Positions 36,166 to 45,072 of a DNA stretch of 64,000 bases are shown in pieces. The stretch lies in the NCBI RefSeq assembly GCF_900176325.1, contig NZ_FWXK01000001.1, forward strand, positions 155,770 through 219,769, written 5' to 3'. The notes beneath the pieces are model-generated. The model was not told the DNA's origin. It ran no database searches and worked only from the letters and a program-made list of their open reading frames with translations. This DNA comes from Aerococcus suis. GTDB taxonomy: Bacteria > Bacillota > Bacilli > Lactobacillales > Aerococcaceae. The position numbers and the translations under genes are program-made. Positions within the stretch are counted from its first letter, which is position 1. Every line of letters begins with the position of its first letter.

Positions 36166-38583
36166 TCACATAAAGCTCATTGGCTCAACATCCATCATGA
36201 CATGAATATGGTCTCTGTCCCATTCTTGCGCTTTGTTTTTGATTGTTTCTAAAATAGGTTGAATCGCATGACGATTTCGATAATGATAGAGCACTTGGAA
36301 ATAATACTGATTGTTAATTCGTGCAATGGCACTTTGACTAGGCCCTAAAATTCGTGTTTGCGGCACATCCGCTTCTTGTAACAATCGTCGAATCTTAAAT
36401 GCGGTTCGTAGTCCCGTTTTCTCATCAAAATGCGACACTGTCAATCGAATAGTAAAGACATACGGTGAATAGTGATTCAATTTTCGATAGCGCATTTCAT
36501 ACGCATAAAATTTCTCATAATCATGTGCCTTAGCAAATTGGAGAGCATAGTGCTCCGGATTAAACGTTTGAACAAAAACTTGACCAGGTAAATCTCCTCG
36601 ACCTGCTCGACCGCTCATTTGTGTAATTAATTGAAAGGTTTGTTCCGACGCACGAAAGTTAGGAAGATACAATGATGTATCTGCATTAATAATACCAACG
36701 AGCGTAATATTAGGGAAATCTAACCCTTTCGCAATCATCTGTGTTCCTAATAGAATATCTGCTTCGTGATTGGCTACCTTATTAAGAATTTTTTGGTGAC
36801 TTCCTTTACGTCTAGTGGTGTCATTATCCATACGGACCACATTCGCCTCAGGAAACAGTTCCATAATTTCTTGTTCAACTTTTTCTGTTCCCGTCCCAAA
36901 TGATTGTAGGTGATGCCCACGACATTCCGGACAAAATTGCGGAAGAGCTTCTGTATGACCACAATAGTGACATTTTAAGGTTTTATCTTCATTATGTCTG
37001 GTTAGAGACACGTCACAATTGGGGCATTGAAAGACATGCCCGCAATCCATACATTGAATATAGTTAGCATAGCCACGCCGGTTAAGCATCAACGCGACTT
37101 GTTCATGACGAGCCAATGTCTCGGTAATCGCATCACGTAATTTTCGTGAAAATTGATAATAATTTTTATGTTTAAATTCTTCTCGCATATCGACAATTTG
37201 AACATCTGGTAATTCATGATGATTGGTTCGTTTTGTTAGTGTTAATCGTTCATAGACCCCATTTTGCGCACGGGCTCGTGTTTCTAACGATGGTGTCGCA
37301 GAGCCTAAGACGACCGGACATTGGTGATAATTTCCTCGCCATTTAGCTACTTCTCTGGCATGATAACGTGGTGCATTATTTTGTTTATATGTCGTTTCAT
37401 GTTCTTCATCAATAATGATAATACCTAAATTATCTAGTGGAGCAAAAATAGATGAACGCGCACCAACCGCAATATGTGCTTCACCATGTTTTAATTTTCG
37501 CCACTCATCAAATCGCTCCCCTGCTGTTAATTGACTGTGCAAGACAGCGACATCGTTACCAAATCGACCCTTCAATTGATTAACCATTTGTGGCGTTAAC
37601 CCAATTTCTGGAACTAATAATAACGCCGTTTTATCTAAGTCACGCGCTGCTTGAATTAACTGCAAGTAAACTTCTGTCTTACCGCTCCCAGTGACACCTT
37701 GTAATAAAAAGACTTCATGACGATGAGTATGAATATCTGGGAGAATACGATTAAAGGCTTGTTGTTGTTCTGGAAATAAGGTTTTAGGTTCTACCGTTTC
37801 TGTAACTAAGTCCGCATACGGATCGCGTTTTTCTTCTTTTTCGAAAACAGTTAACCAACCTTTTCGCTCACCACTACGTATTGTTTGCATCGATAGATTA
37901 AACGATGCTTTTAATTGTTTAGCAGAGATGTTTTCGCCATCTAAATCCATTAATACCGCTACTAAATCTTGTTGTTTTGTAGCTTGGGGCCGTAGCTGAC
38001 TCTCCACCTCTTGTAATTCTTCATAATCGAGCAATGGTTGAATCCAATAAGCTTTTTTGATTTTTTTCTTATCTTTCAATCGATATTCAACTGCGACTTC
38101 CCCAGCTGATTTCAATTGCATAAGAGTGGCTAATTGTTGGTTTTGATTAGCTGCATCCCAGCTCACTTCTTTTTGCGATGAGAAAAATTGTTGCTGATGT
38201 TCCCAAGAAATCGTTGGCAAAGGGACAAATACTTTAGTGTAATCCACTTTTAAGAGGTTAGGAATCATTGTTTGAAAACATAAAATTTGAAAGGTAAATA
38301 ACTGGGTAGCTAACTCTTTTCCAAGTTGTAACATCTCAGACGTTAAGACGGGTTCATCATCTAATACGGCAGAAATGGATTTTAATTCACGATCAATATT
38401 CGATTCATCAGAAACCTCGACAACGAATCCGAGGACTTCTCGAACGCCAAAAGGCACTTGTACACGCATTCCAGGAGTGACAAAATTAGCCCACTGTGAT
38501 GGAATAATATAATCAAAAGGATGATTCACTTGCATAGTAGGAACATCGACAATAACTTGTGCATATCGTTGATTATTAGCCAT
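36166..38583 (-). CDS. priA: Primosomal protein N' (replication restart helicase PriA)
   Basis: A 3'-5' helicase that reloads the replisome at abandoned forks. The 805-residue protein has Walker A (GVTGSGKTEVYL), the DEEH box (IIIDEEHETTYK), GSATPSLE, four Cys pairs binding zinc (CMDCGHVFQCPNCD ... CHYCGH ... CPEC), and the motif QMSGRAGRG. The ATG at 38583 follows AAGGAGGG. It starts the run to rsgA. Confidence 0.97.
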   Translation of the reverse strand: MANNQRYAQVIVDVPTMQVNHPFDYIIPSQWANFVTPGMRVQVPFGVREVLGFVVEVSDESNIDRELKSISAVLDDEPVLTSEMLQLGKELATQLFTFQILCFQTMIPNLLKVDYTKVFVPLPTISWEHQQQFFSSQKEVSWDAANQNQQLATLMQLKSAGEVAVEYRLKDKKKIKKAYWIQPLLDYEELQEVESQLRPQATKQQDLVAVLMDLDGENISAKQLKASFNLSMQTIRSGERKGWLTVFEKEEKRDPYADLVTETVEPKTLFPEQQQAFNRILPDIHTHRHEVFLLQGVTGSGKTEVYLQLIQAARDLDKTALLLVPEIGLTPQMVNQLKGRFGNDVAVLHSQLTAGERFDEWRKLKHGEAHIAVGARSSIFAPLDNLGIIIIDEEHETTYKQNNAPRYHAREVAKWRGNYHQCPVVLGSATPSLETRARAQNGVYERLTLTKRTNHHELPDVQIVDMREEFKHKNYYQFSRKLRDAITETLARHEQVALMLNRRGYANYIQCMDCGHVFQCPNCDVSLTRHNEDKTLKCHYCGHTEALPQFCPECRGHHLQSFGTGTEKVEQEIMELFPEANVVRMDNDTTRRKGSHQKILNKVANHEADILLGTQMIAKGLDFPNITLVGIINADTSLYLPNFRASEQTFQLITQMSGRAGRGDLPGQVFVQTFNPEHYALQFAKAHDYEKFYAYEMRYRKLNHYSPYVFTIRLTVSHFDEKTGLRTAFKIRRLLQEADVPQTRILGPSQSAIARINNQYYFQVLYHYRNRHAIQPILETIKNKAQEWDRDHIHVMMDVEPMSFM

Positions 38584-38676
38584 TTTGTCCCTCCTTTCCT
38601 GTCTCTCTATTTTAAACAAGTTTAAAACAATTGTAAATTCACGCTCTCTAAACTTATGATTCTAATAAGAAATAAA

Positions 38677-38706
38677 AATAGGACTAGAAACATACCTAGT
38701 CCTATT
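38677..38706 (-). terminator. Terminator of the 146-residue orphan gene
   Basis: Arms AATAGGACTAG/CTAGTCCTATT and a T-rich tail on the minus strand. Confidence 0.85.
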
Positions 38707-38713
38707 GCCCTGA

Positions 38714-39154
38714 TTATTTCGTTAATTTATCCACGGGAATGCCTTCTTCATTGTAACTATAAGAGCGGGCTTTCTCACTATCTCCCATAGCTGTAATGAG
38801 TCGATCGCGATAAGGCTCACCTAATTCATCAAATAAATAGAGGTGATCGTCTAAATTTAATTGTTGACGTTTGCTTTCAATCTCACCTGGTTTTTTGAGT
38901 TTATATTGCGTTTGAGGTAAACGATCCTCTGTTTCATGTTTTTCGATACGATAGAAATAGTTATCGTCAATATAAGCAATCTCTAATGCCCCTGTATTGG
39001 TCCGATACTCTTTCGTGTCGTAGGATTCGCCTTTAAGTTCCCACCAAGCCTTAATTGCTTCTAACGCTTCTTCCTCTGTACGATACGTTCCGTGTTCTTT
39101 ACGAACATCGTCCCGTTTACTAATCCAATAATTAGTATAAACTGTATTCGTCAT
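38714..39154 (-). CDS. Hypothetical protein, 146 residues
   Basis: Not recognised. A charged, soluble protein starting MTNTVYTNYWISKRDDVRKE, with no signal peptide or membrane helix. It is rich in Glu, Tyr and Lys and may comprise two small segments joined by RLPQTQYKLKKPGE. It has its own terminator and stands between rpoZ and priA, which are adjacent in many related genomes. It therefore seems to be an insertion into a conserved block. Confidence 0.6.
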   Translation of the reverse strand: MTNTVYTNYWISKRDDVRKEHGTYRTEEEALEAIKAWWELKGESYDTKEYRTNTGALEIAYIDDNYFYRIEKHETEDRLPQTQYKLKKPGEIESKRQQLNLDDHLYLFDELGEPYRDRLITAMGDSEKARSYSYNEEGIPVDKLTK

Positions 39155-39248
39155 ACAATCCCACCTTTCATTAACCTTAAGTATACCGTGAAAGCGCCAT
39201 CGTTTCCACCAGTTACATTCGAAAGCAGAGATTTCTTAGAAATAAAAA

Positions 39249-39270
39249 AGCTATGTCCTATGACATAGCT
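39249..39270 (-). terminator. Terminator of gmk-rpoZ
   Basis: Arms AGCTATGTC/GACATAGCT with a 4-base loop and a T run on the minus strand. Confidence 0.9.
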
Positions 39271-39278
39271 AATAGATA

Positions 39279-39488
39279 TTATTGGTTTAATGATTCTGGG
39301 TCAATCACTAAATCATTAGAAGCAATTTCTTCTAGAGCTTTACCGACTTCTTTTGGTGAATGATAATCATCTAAAATCATATCTTTATCGGTATGAATTT
39401 GTTTTGCTCGTTTAGAAGCAATTGTACATAATGAATATTTTGAATCGATTTTGTCTAATAATTTATCAATAGATGGATAAATAATCAT
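39279..39488 (-). CDS. rpoZ: RNA polymerase omega subunit
   Basis: A 69-residue subunit aiding RNA polymerase assembly. The family segment YPSIDKLLDKIDSKYSLCTI followed by ASKRAKQI is present, then the short C-terminal helix AKEV-like GKALEEI. It follows gmk with a 2-base gap, the usual gmk-rpoZ pair. Confidence 0.95.
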   Translation of the reverse strand: MIIYPSIDKLLDKIDSKYSLCTIASKRAKQIHTDKDMILDDYHSPKEVGKALEEIASNDLVIDPESLNQ

Positions 39489-39490
39489 CG

Positions 39491-40120
39491 TTATTCCTCC
39501 CCTTCTTGTAAATAACTTTCCACGATGTTGTCAATAAAACGATCCGTTTTCAGATGTTCAGCATCTAAGATCGTTTGAATCCGTTTAACCGCTTTATCCA
39601 CGCTGTCATTTTCGACCACGTAATCATATTGCGTCATCAATTGAAGTTCTTCGCGTGCTTGTTGCATCCGTTTCGCAATCACTTCTTCAGAATCTGTTCC
39701 GCGATTTACAATTCGTGATTCTAACTCACGTAAGTTAGGTGGTGCTAGGAAAATAAACACGCCATCAGGCATCCGCCGTTTGACCTGTAGAGCCCCTTGA
39801 ACTTCAATTTCAAGGAAAACATCTTTTCCTTGCTCAGTCATTTCTTGAACATACTCTAAAGGTGTTCCGTAATAATTTCCGACATATTCTGCATATTCAA
39901 GAAGCTTTTCTTCTTCAATCATCTGTTCAAATTCAGACCGTTTTAAAAAGAAATAGTCTTCTCCATCCACTTCACCTGGACGTGGTTGTCGAGTGGTTGC
40001 AGAAACTGAATATAAAAATTGATGCTTGTCGTGGTCAGTAGCAAACAATGCTTGCCTTACTGTTCCTTTCCCTACACCTGAAGGCCCAGATAAGACCACC
40101 AATAATCCTTTCGATTTCAT
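39491..40120 (-). CDS. gmk: Guanylate kinase
   Basis: Phosphorylates GMP to GDP. The 209-residue protein has the P-loop [30 protein letters not shown], and a lid region. The ATG at 40120 with AAAGGTG upstream is chosen over an earlier TTG at 40144. Confidence 0.96.
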   Translation of the reverse strand: MKSKGLLVVLSGPSGVGKGTVRQALFATDHDKHQFLYSVSATTRQPRPGEVDGEDYFFLKRSEFEQMIEEEKLLEYAEYVGNYYGTPLEYVQEMTEQGKDVFLEIEVQGALQVKRRMPDGVFIFLAPPNLRELESRIVNRGTDSEEVIAKRMQQAREELQLMTQYDYVVENDSVDKAVKRIQTILDAEHLKTDRFIDNIVESYLQEGEE

Positions 40121-40266
40121 AGAACACCTTTCATCCTTCTTCAATTTATAGCTATTATAGTACCATAAAAACCAGCATTTTAGGATAAAAAGGTATAAAA
40201 AATCCCTGACTTTGGATTAGAATTCTATGAGTGATACCTTATAATTTTCTTAAATAATTATTTTTG

Positions 40267-40280
40267 AGAACAAATGTTCG
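40267..40280 (+). promoter_or_regulatory. LexA (SOS) box 1
   Basis: AGAACAAATGTTCG, one base off the Gram-positive consensus CGAAC-N4-GTTCG. It lies just upstream of the -35 box. Confidence 0.85.
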
Positions 40281-40288
40281 AAAACGAC

Positions 40289-40317
40289 TTGCATTAAGAA
40301 CAAACGTTCGCTATAAT
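40289..40317 (+). promoter_or_regulatory. Promoter of the SOS gene
   Basis: TTGCAT (40289-40294) and TATAAT (40312-40317), 17 bases apart. LexA box 2 fills the spacer. Confidence 0.85.
40297..40310 (+). promoter_or_regulatory. LexA (SOS) box 2, within the promoter spacer
   Basis: AGAACAAACGTTCG, starting 30 bp after box 1 and lying entirely between -35 and -10. Confidence 0.88.
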
Positions 40318-40331
40318 AATGAATAGAAAGG

Positions 40332-40345
40332 CGAACACCTGTTCT
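40332..40345 (+). promoter_or_regulatory. LexA (SOS) box 3
   Basis: CGAACACCTGTTCT, 35 bp after box 2, in the early transcribed region. One base off the consensus. Confidence 0.82.
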
Positions 40346-40381
40346 TGATAGGCGGTCGCTTATTTGTAAGGAGGAGATGTC

Positions 40382-40735
40382 ATGCAAAACCCATTAAACT
40401 TTCATTCGCTTCGTTCACTATTCACACCACAGGAAGTTACTTATTCAAGTGAAGTTGTCCCTGTTACTGTGAATGGAGATGATTCGAATGATTTGACCGC
40501 TGTTATGCCAATTGATCAGGTGGTGCATGCCATTGACAATGCTTATTACAGTGACCGTCCTATCTATATTACGGTTTCAAGACGGAATGCAAACTTATAC
40601 ACTAAAGATATTTTCTTTGGTTTTTTCCGTACCCCTTACCGTAAAGGACAAGCAATTGCTTTTCATGATGTCGATCAAGACATCACGCGTCTATTTGACG
40701 TCAATGATATATTAGCGACTCGTCTCCCTGAATAA
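40382..40735 (+). CDS. SOS-controlled small protein, possibly YolD-like
   Basis: A 117-residue protein preceded by AAGGAGGAG and three LexA boxes. No family is certain. Residues ~43-113 (PIDQVVHAIDNAYYSDRPIY, then a beta-rich run ending FDVNDILATRL) follow the layout of YolD-like proteins, in which a helix is followed by a small beta barrel; those genes often sit beside SOS polymerase (UmuC/DinP) genes. Here it stands alone, on the opposite strand to its neighbours. It probably acts after DNA damage, but the mechanism is unknown. Confidence 0.7.
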   Translation: MQNPLNFHSLRSLFTPQEVTYSSEVVPVTVNGDDSNDLTAVMPIDQVVHAIDNAYYSDRPIYITVSRRNANLYTKDIFFGFFRTPYRKGQAIAFHDVDQDITRLFDVNDILATRLPE

Positions 40736-40751
40736 TCGGTAGTTATCATTA

Positions 40752-40791
40752 AAAAAGACCAGCATAGGCAGGAACCTACGCTGGTCTTTTT
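40752..40791. terminator. Bidirectional terminator
   Basis: Stem AAAAAGACCAGC...GCTGGTCTTTTT, A and T runs at both ends, between the SOS gene and the cls end. Confidence 0.9.
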
Positions 40792-40795
40792 GCTC

Positions 40796-42241
40796 TTATA
40801 GTATTGGTGAAAATAACCGAGAAAATTCTTGTCGGAATTTTTTCCAACGTGATTGGTTATTAAAGTATTCGGCAGTTAATAAGGTGCTGTCTTCCATATC
40901 GCGATGGTAAATAGCCTCTAATTGAGAAACAAGTTCATCATCATAAATAAACGCATTCACTTCAAAATTTAGAGCAAAACTCCGAACATCCATATTAGCT
41001 GTCCCAACACTCGCATATTTGCCATCAACCATAATGGTTTTAGCATGTAAGAACCCTTTATCATAGCGATGAATTTTGGCCCCTAATTGTTCCATTTGTT
41101 TCACGAAATACTCTGTCGCCCGATAAACAAACGGATGGTCAGGTTTCGGTGGAATCATAATATGCATATCTACGCCCGAAACAATAGCCATTATAACGGC
41201 TGAATACATCGCTTCATCGGGAATAAAATAAGGCGTTTGAATATACACATGATCTTTGGCCATAGAAATCATCTTCGCATAGCCCATTTTAATTTGGTCC
41301 TTATCTTCATCTGGTCCACTAGAAACGATTTGCATAGCTGTATTCCCACGATGAACAGGTTCTGGGAAATATTCCCGTTCGAAATTTTTAACTTTTTCTT
41401 TACGAGTCGCATACCAATCCATTAAGAAACGTGATTCTAAGGTTTTGACTGCATCTCCTTGAATACGAAGATGTGTATCTCGCCAATAACCTAAATCACC
41501 TTTGCCAATATATTCCTTAGCGACATTGAAACCACCAACATAACCTACTTGCCCATCAATAGCGACAATTTTACGGTGATTTCTAAAATTCAAACGAAAG
41601 TTAACAATCCAGAACGGTGATTTAGAGAAGAAACTCGCTGTTCTCCCTCCCGCTTCTTCTAACGGTTTCAAGTGACGTTTTTTTAATTTTCGTCCCCCGA
41701 CTGCATCATATAAGAAGCGTACTTCAACGCCTTCTCTAGCTTTACGTTCTAATGCTTTTAAGATCGGCCCCCCGACTTCATCATTATTGAAAATATAATA
41801 TTGAATATGAATAAACTCTTTCGCATTTTCAATATCTTTTAATAAATCAGCAAATTTTTCTTTCCCATCAGTATAGATTTTTACATCATTACGTTGCGTT
41901 AAAATGGAAAAATCTGAACGAAATAGGAGTGTCATCATTTGTTGAGTCGAGTGAGAATAACCTCCAATATTTGTTTGTCGGTGATTTTCATCGGTGTGGC
42001 TCTTTATAAGGCCTTGCATCCCATACACTTCTTGGGTTTGTAAATGAAATATATTTTTTTGTGAGATTTTTCGTCCAACAAAATAATAAATGATAAAACC
42101 AATACCAGGCAATAGGTTTAAAACCAGTAACCATGCCCAAATGGATGTTACGGGACGGGATTCTTTAAATACAGTAATGACGGCTAAGATAGTATTGACT
42201 AATAGAAAAATACCAATAGCAATCAAAATATAGTCACGCAT
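40796..42241 (-). CDS. cls: Cardiolipin synthase
   Basis: Joins two phosphatidylglycerols into cardiolipin. The 481-residue protein has two N-terminal membrane helices and two HKD motifs (FRNHRKIVAIDGQVGYVGG and FLHAKTIMVDGKYASVGTAN). The ATG at 42241 has GAGGTG upstream; a TTG at 42253 lies in front of it. It stands alone between terminators. Confidence 0.95.
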   Translation of the reverse strand: MRDYILIAIGIFLLVNTILAVITVFKESRPVTSIWAWLLVLNLLPGIGFIIYYFVGRKISQKNIFHLQTQEVYGMQGLIKSHTDENHRQTNIGGYSHSTQQMMTLLFRSDFSILTQRNDVKIYTDGKEKFADLLKDIENAKEFIHIQYYIFNNDEVGGPILKALERKAREGVEVRFLYDAVGGRKLKKRHLKPLEEAGGRTASFFSKSPFWIVNFRLNFRNHRKIVAIDGQVGYVGGFNVAKEYIGKGDLGYWRDTHLRIQGDAVKTLESRFLMDWYATRKEKVKNFEREYFPEPVHRGNTAMQIVSSGPDEDKDQIKMGYAKMISMAKDHVYIQTPYFIPDEAMYSAVIMAIVSGVDMHIMIPPKPDHPFVYRATEYFVKQMEQLGAKIHRYDKGFLHAKTIMVDGKYASVGTANMDVRSFALNFEVNAFIYDDELVSQLEAIYHRDMEDSTLLTAEYFNNQSRWKKFRQEFSRLFSPIL

Positions 42242-42268
42242 GGGACACCTCAATTCCTTAATTTAAAA

Positions 42269-42291
42269 GGGACTGGACCTCCGTCCAGCCC
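42269..42291 (-). terminator. Terminator of the rnjB unit
   Basis: CTGGAC/GTCCAG stem closed by GGG/CCC, followed on the minus strand by a T-rich stretch. Confidence 0.75.
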
Positions 42292-42316
42292 CGATAGTTA
42301 TTATAAATACTTATAT

Positions 42317-42922
42317 TTAATCGTTCAATAGTCGTGAGCGTTCTTTACGGGAAATATATGGGGTATGTTTAGGAATAAATGATTTTGCTTGGACATTAAG
42401 CAATAAAATTAAAATAATTAAAATCGTTGCAAAATTAATGCCGAAATCTAAACCAAATGCTGCCCATCCAGGTTGGAAATGACTCACTGGTTCACTCACT
42501 ACCCATTGATTCACAATATGACGCAGCCCAAAGTAAGCCCCTGTTGACAAGAATGTGCCTGTCACTAAATTAAGATACACTGATTTCATCCGATGATTAT
42601 GTAATGTCCGTTGTAAATTACGTGCAAACAAACTGGCAATTCCTAACGTTAGACTAATCAATGTTACCCAAAGCAAATTCATTCCACTGTTTAACGGTTC
42701 AGGTAAGATGAGCCAAGCATTCAGCAAGCCAAAAATACCACTAGCGATAAACCCTGGAACAGGGCCACGACGAAAACCATAAAGGAGTAGTAGGACGAAG
42801 CCAATGCGTAAAATCACTTCATGACCAGTAATAACATCTGGAAAGACAGTTTGAATAAGTAAGGCTAAGGCTATAAAGAGTAAGCCTTCAATAATGATGA
42901 CTAAACGTTGAGAACTTTTCAC
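42317..42922 (-). CDS. Membrane protein, ThiT-like (possible thiamine ECF S component)
   Basis: A 201-residue integral membrane protein with about six hydrophobic segments. The FRRGPVPGFIASGIFGLLNA stretch recalls the AxRxG/GxxxG pattern of ThiT/YuaJ S components, and the length is right. No TPP riboswitch precedes it: only 12 bases separate it from the RNase J gene, with which it is probably cotranscribed. Substrate is uncertain; an unrelated membrane protein is possible. Confidence 0.55.
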   Translation of the reverse strand: MKSSQRLVIIIEGLLFIALALLIQTVFPDVITGHEVILRIGFVLLLLYGFRRGPVPGFIASGIFGLLNAWLILPEPLNSGMNLLWVTLISLTLGIASLFARNLQRTLHNHRMKSVYLNLVTGTFLSTGAYFGLRHIVNQWVVSEPVSHFQPGWAAFGLDFGINFATILIILILLLNVQAKSFIPKHTPYISRKERSRLLND

Positions 42923-42934
42923 CTAAATTCCTCC

Positions 42935-44620
42935 TTATTTTCTCTTTTTCGGTTGATAGTTAGAGGCTTCCATAATGACAGGAAGAATCATTGGACGACG
43001 ACTCGTCTCTTCAAATAATTTTTTACTTAATTTTTCACGAATATCGCCTTTTAATTTTGACCATTCAAAATCTTTGCCTGATAAATTATCATTAACCACA
43101 TCTGTTACTAATGATTTCGTTTCTTCCAGTAATTCTTCACTAGCTTTCATATAAACAAAACCACGTGAAATAATTTCTGGACCAGATAAGATTTTACCTA
43201 AACGACGTGAAATCGTTAGAACGACAACGAAAATCCCATCTTCAGATAAAATGCGACGGTCGCGTAAAACAATATTCCCAATATCGCCCACACCAGATCC
43301 GTCAATTAACACATTGCCAGCATGAACTCTGTCGCTTAAGCGCATTTGGCCTTTTTCTTCTTTTAGGACATCCCCTTTATCTAGTAAGAAAATATTTTCC
43401 GCTGGGAATCCTGTTTGAATTGCTAAATCAGCATGCGCATGCATCAAACGATACTCTCCAGAAATAGGGATGAAATATTTCGGTTTTAATAATTGTAGTA
43501 ACATTTGAAGATCTTTTGGTGAGGCATGACCACTTGATTTATATTCTTCTGTCAATTCAACAACAGTGCCACCGGCTTGATAAACTTTATTCTTAGTATC
43601 AGCTACCACTGTCTCCATATCGATTGATGGTGACGTTGCAATAATAATATGGTCTCCATCTTGAATCGTCACTGGGAAGCGGTGATTCATCGCCATTTTT
43701 TGTAAGGTAAATAATGGTTCCCCTGTTTTTCCTGTTTCCAGAATCACTACTTCATTATCCGCAAATTTATCCATATCTTTTAATTTTTTAATTAAATCAG
43801 AAGACGCGATATCTAACTTACCTAAACGAATAGCGACATCAATAATTTCTTCTACATCATCATTCATTAGGAAAACATGACGACCGACTGCTTTAGCAGC
43901 ATCAAAAATTTGTTGTAATCGTTGTAAGTTATTTGCCACAGCAGCCATAATAACACGGCCATCAGCACGGCGCATTTCGGAAATTAATCCGTTAGCAATC
44001 ATCACTTCAGATTCATTTTCAAATTGTGCTTCAGCTTGAGTGGAATCACTTAGCAAAGCAAACACACCATTTTTACTGATTTCCGTGATGCGATTAAAAT
44101 CCGTCGCATATTCTGGGCGCACGGTCATATCAAATTTAAAATCCCCAGTATATACAATGCTTCCTTCTTTAGTCACTAAGTCAATTCCGACTGAATCCGG
44201 AACGGAATGCGTCGTTCTAAAGAATTTCACTACCACATCGCCAAAATCAATTTCATTATCGGCATCAATAATATGAAAATCTTGGTAATTTTTTAATCCA
44301 ATTTTTTTCGCTTGGATTTTAGCCAATTCAATTGTTAATTCTGTCCCAAAAACAGGAATTGGAATTTCTTTTAGTAAATAAGCTAATGCACCAATGGCAT
44401 CTGCATGGCCATGAGTTAAAAAGATTCCTGCAATACGATCTTTATTTTCCTCTAAGTAAGTGAAGTCAGGAATCATAATATCAATCCCTAACATCTCCTC
44501 TGGCGGATAAACTACACCACAATCTAGTATATAAATCATGTCATCTACTTCAACGAGATACATGTTTTTACCCATTTCTCTAACGCCACCTAGAGAAATG
44601 ATTTTAATATTATTACTCAT
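42935..44620 (-). CDS. rnjB: Ribonuclease J (J2-like, degenerate metal motif)
   Basis: Metallo-beta-lactamase/beta-CASP ribonuclease of 561 residues. RNase J1 and J2 form the main 5'-exonuclease/endonuclease complex of Firmicutes. The motif at residues 70-75 is HGHADA instead of HxHxDH, the last His being lost, as in J2 subunits with weak activity. Later beta-CASP and C-terminal elements (SGHASPKDLQ, DGSGVGDIG) are present. It follows no J1 in the window. ATG preceded by AAGGAGG. Confidence 0.9.
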   Translation of the reverse strand: MSNNIKIISLGGVREMGKNMYLVEVDDMIYILDCGVVYPPEEMLGIDIMIPDFTYLEENKDRIAGIFLTHGHADAIGALAYLLKEIPIPVFGTELTIELAKIQAKKIGLKNYQDFHIIDADNEIDFGDVVVKFFRTTHSVPDSVGIDLVTKEGSIVYTGDFKFDMTVRPEYATDFNRITEISKNGVFALLSDSTQAEAQFENESEVMIANGLISEMRRADGRVIMAAVANNLQRLQQIFDAAKAVGRHVFLMNDDVEEIIDVAIRLGKLDIASSDLIKKLKDMDKFADNEVVILETGKTGEPLFTLQKMAMNHRFPVTIQDGDHIIIATSPSIDMETVVADTKNKVYQAGGTVVELTEEYKSSGHASPKDLQMLLQLLKPKYFIPISGEYRLMHAHADLAIQTGFPAENIFLLDKGDVLKEEKGQMRLSDRVHAGNVLIDGSGVGDIGNIVLRDRRILSEDGIFVVVLTISRRLGKILSGPEIISRGFVYMKASEELLEETKSLVTDVVNDNLSGKDFEWSKLKGDIREKLSKKLFEETSRRPMILPVIMEASNYQPKKRK

Positions 44621-44812
44621 AAGAGCCTCCTTAAAACAATGATAAGTCTGTTATAGCTGTCCCTTATCATATCATCTAGTCTCGGATTGTTTCATAATCA
44701 TTGATTTTTAGGTTTTTCCTTAAACGTCTACGATTAAGACAAACTTGAAAGTCACTGCTTTCATTTTAGCAAATAAACACTGAATGAACAATATAAACGA
44801 AGTCATACAAAA
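44621..44812. other. Intergenic region upstream of rnjB
   Basis: About 190 AT-rich bases that should hold the rnjB promoter. No clear -35/-10 pair or operator was identified. Confidence 0.4.
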
Positions 44813-44840
44813 AGGAGGTAGGACCATTCTCCTACCTCCT
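44813..44840 (-). terminator. Terminator of the HAD-small membrane protein unit
   Basis: Perfect arms AGGAGGTAGGA/TCCTACCTCCT and a T-rich stretch on the minus strand. Confidence 0.85.
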
Positions 44841-44897
44841 ATAGGTGAGCTAATCAAACCACTAAATCGTTAGTTCACAGCCATGCTGTTGATATCG

Positions 44898-45071
44898 CTA
44901 AGCTATTTTTCTAGCTGATGAGTCATCATCATCTGATAAAATATTACTAATAATCACAACAGCAATAATGCCTGCTGCCACAAACATTAAACTCGTTAGT
45001 TGGAATGTCATAGCGAGTAATAGTAAAACAAAAGTTACAATTAGTAGTGTCGTCCGTGTTTTCGTACGCAT
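44898..45071 (-). CDS. Small membrane protein, 57 residues
   Basis: An open frame starting MRTKTRTTLLIVTFVLLLLA. It has two adjoining hydrophobic helices (about residues 8-24 and 28-45), then an acidic DDDD tail with a basic end. AAAGGA lies six bases ahead of the ATG. One base separates it from the stop of the HAD gene and a terminator follows, so it is probably the second gene of that unit. Function unknown; coding is inferred from frame, ribosome binding site and context. Confidence 0.6.
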   Translation of the reverse strand: MRTKTRTTLLIVTFVLLLLAMTFQLTSLMFVAAGIIAVVIISNILSDDDDSSARKIA

Positions 45072-45072
45072 A

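Noticed and set aside
42923..42934. TPP riboswitch for the ThiT-like gene
   Set aside because: The gap to rnjB is only 12 bases, too short for a riboswitch.
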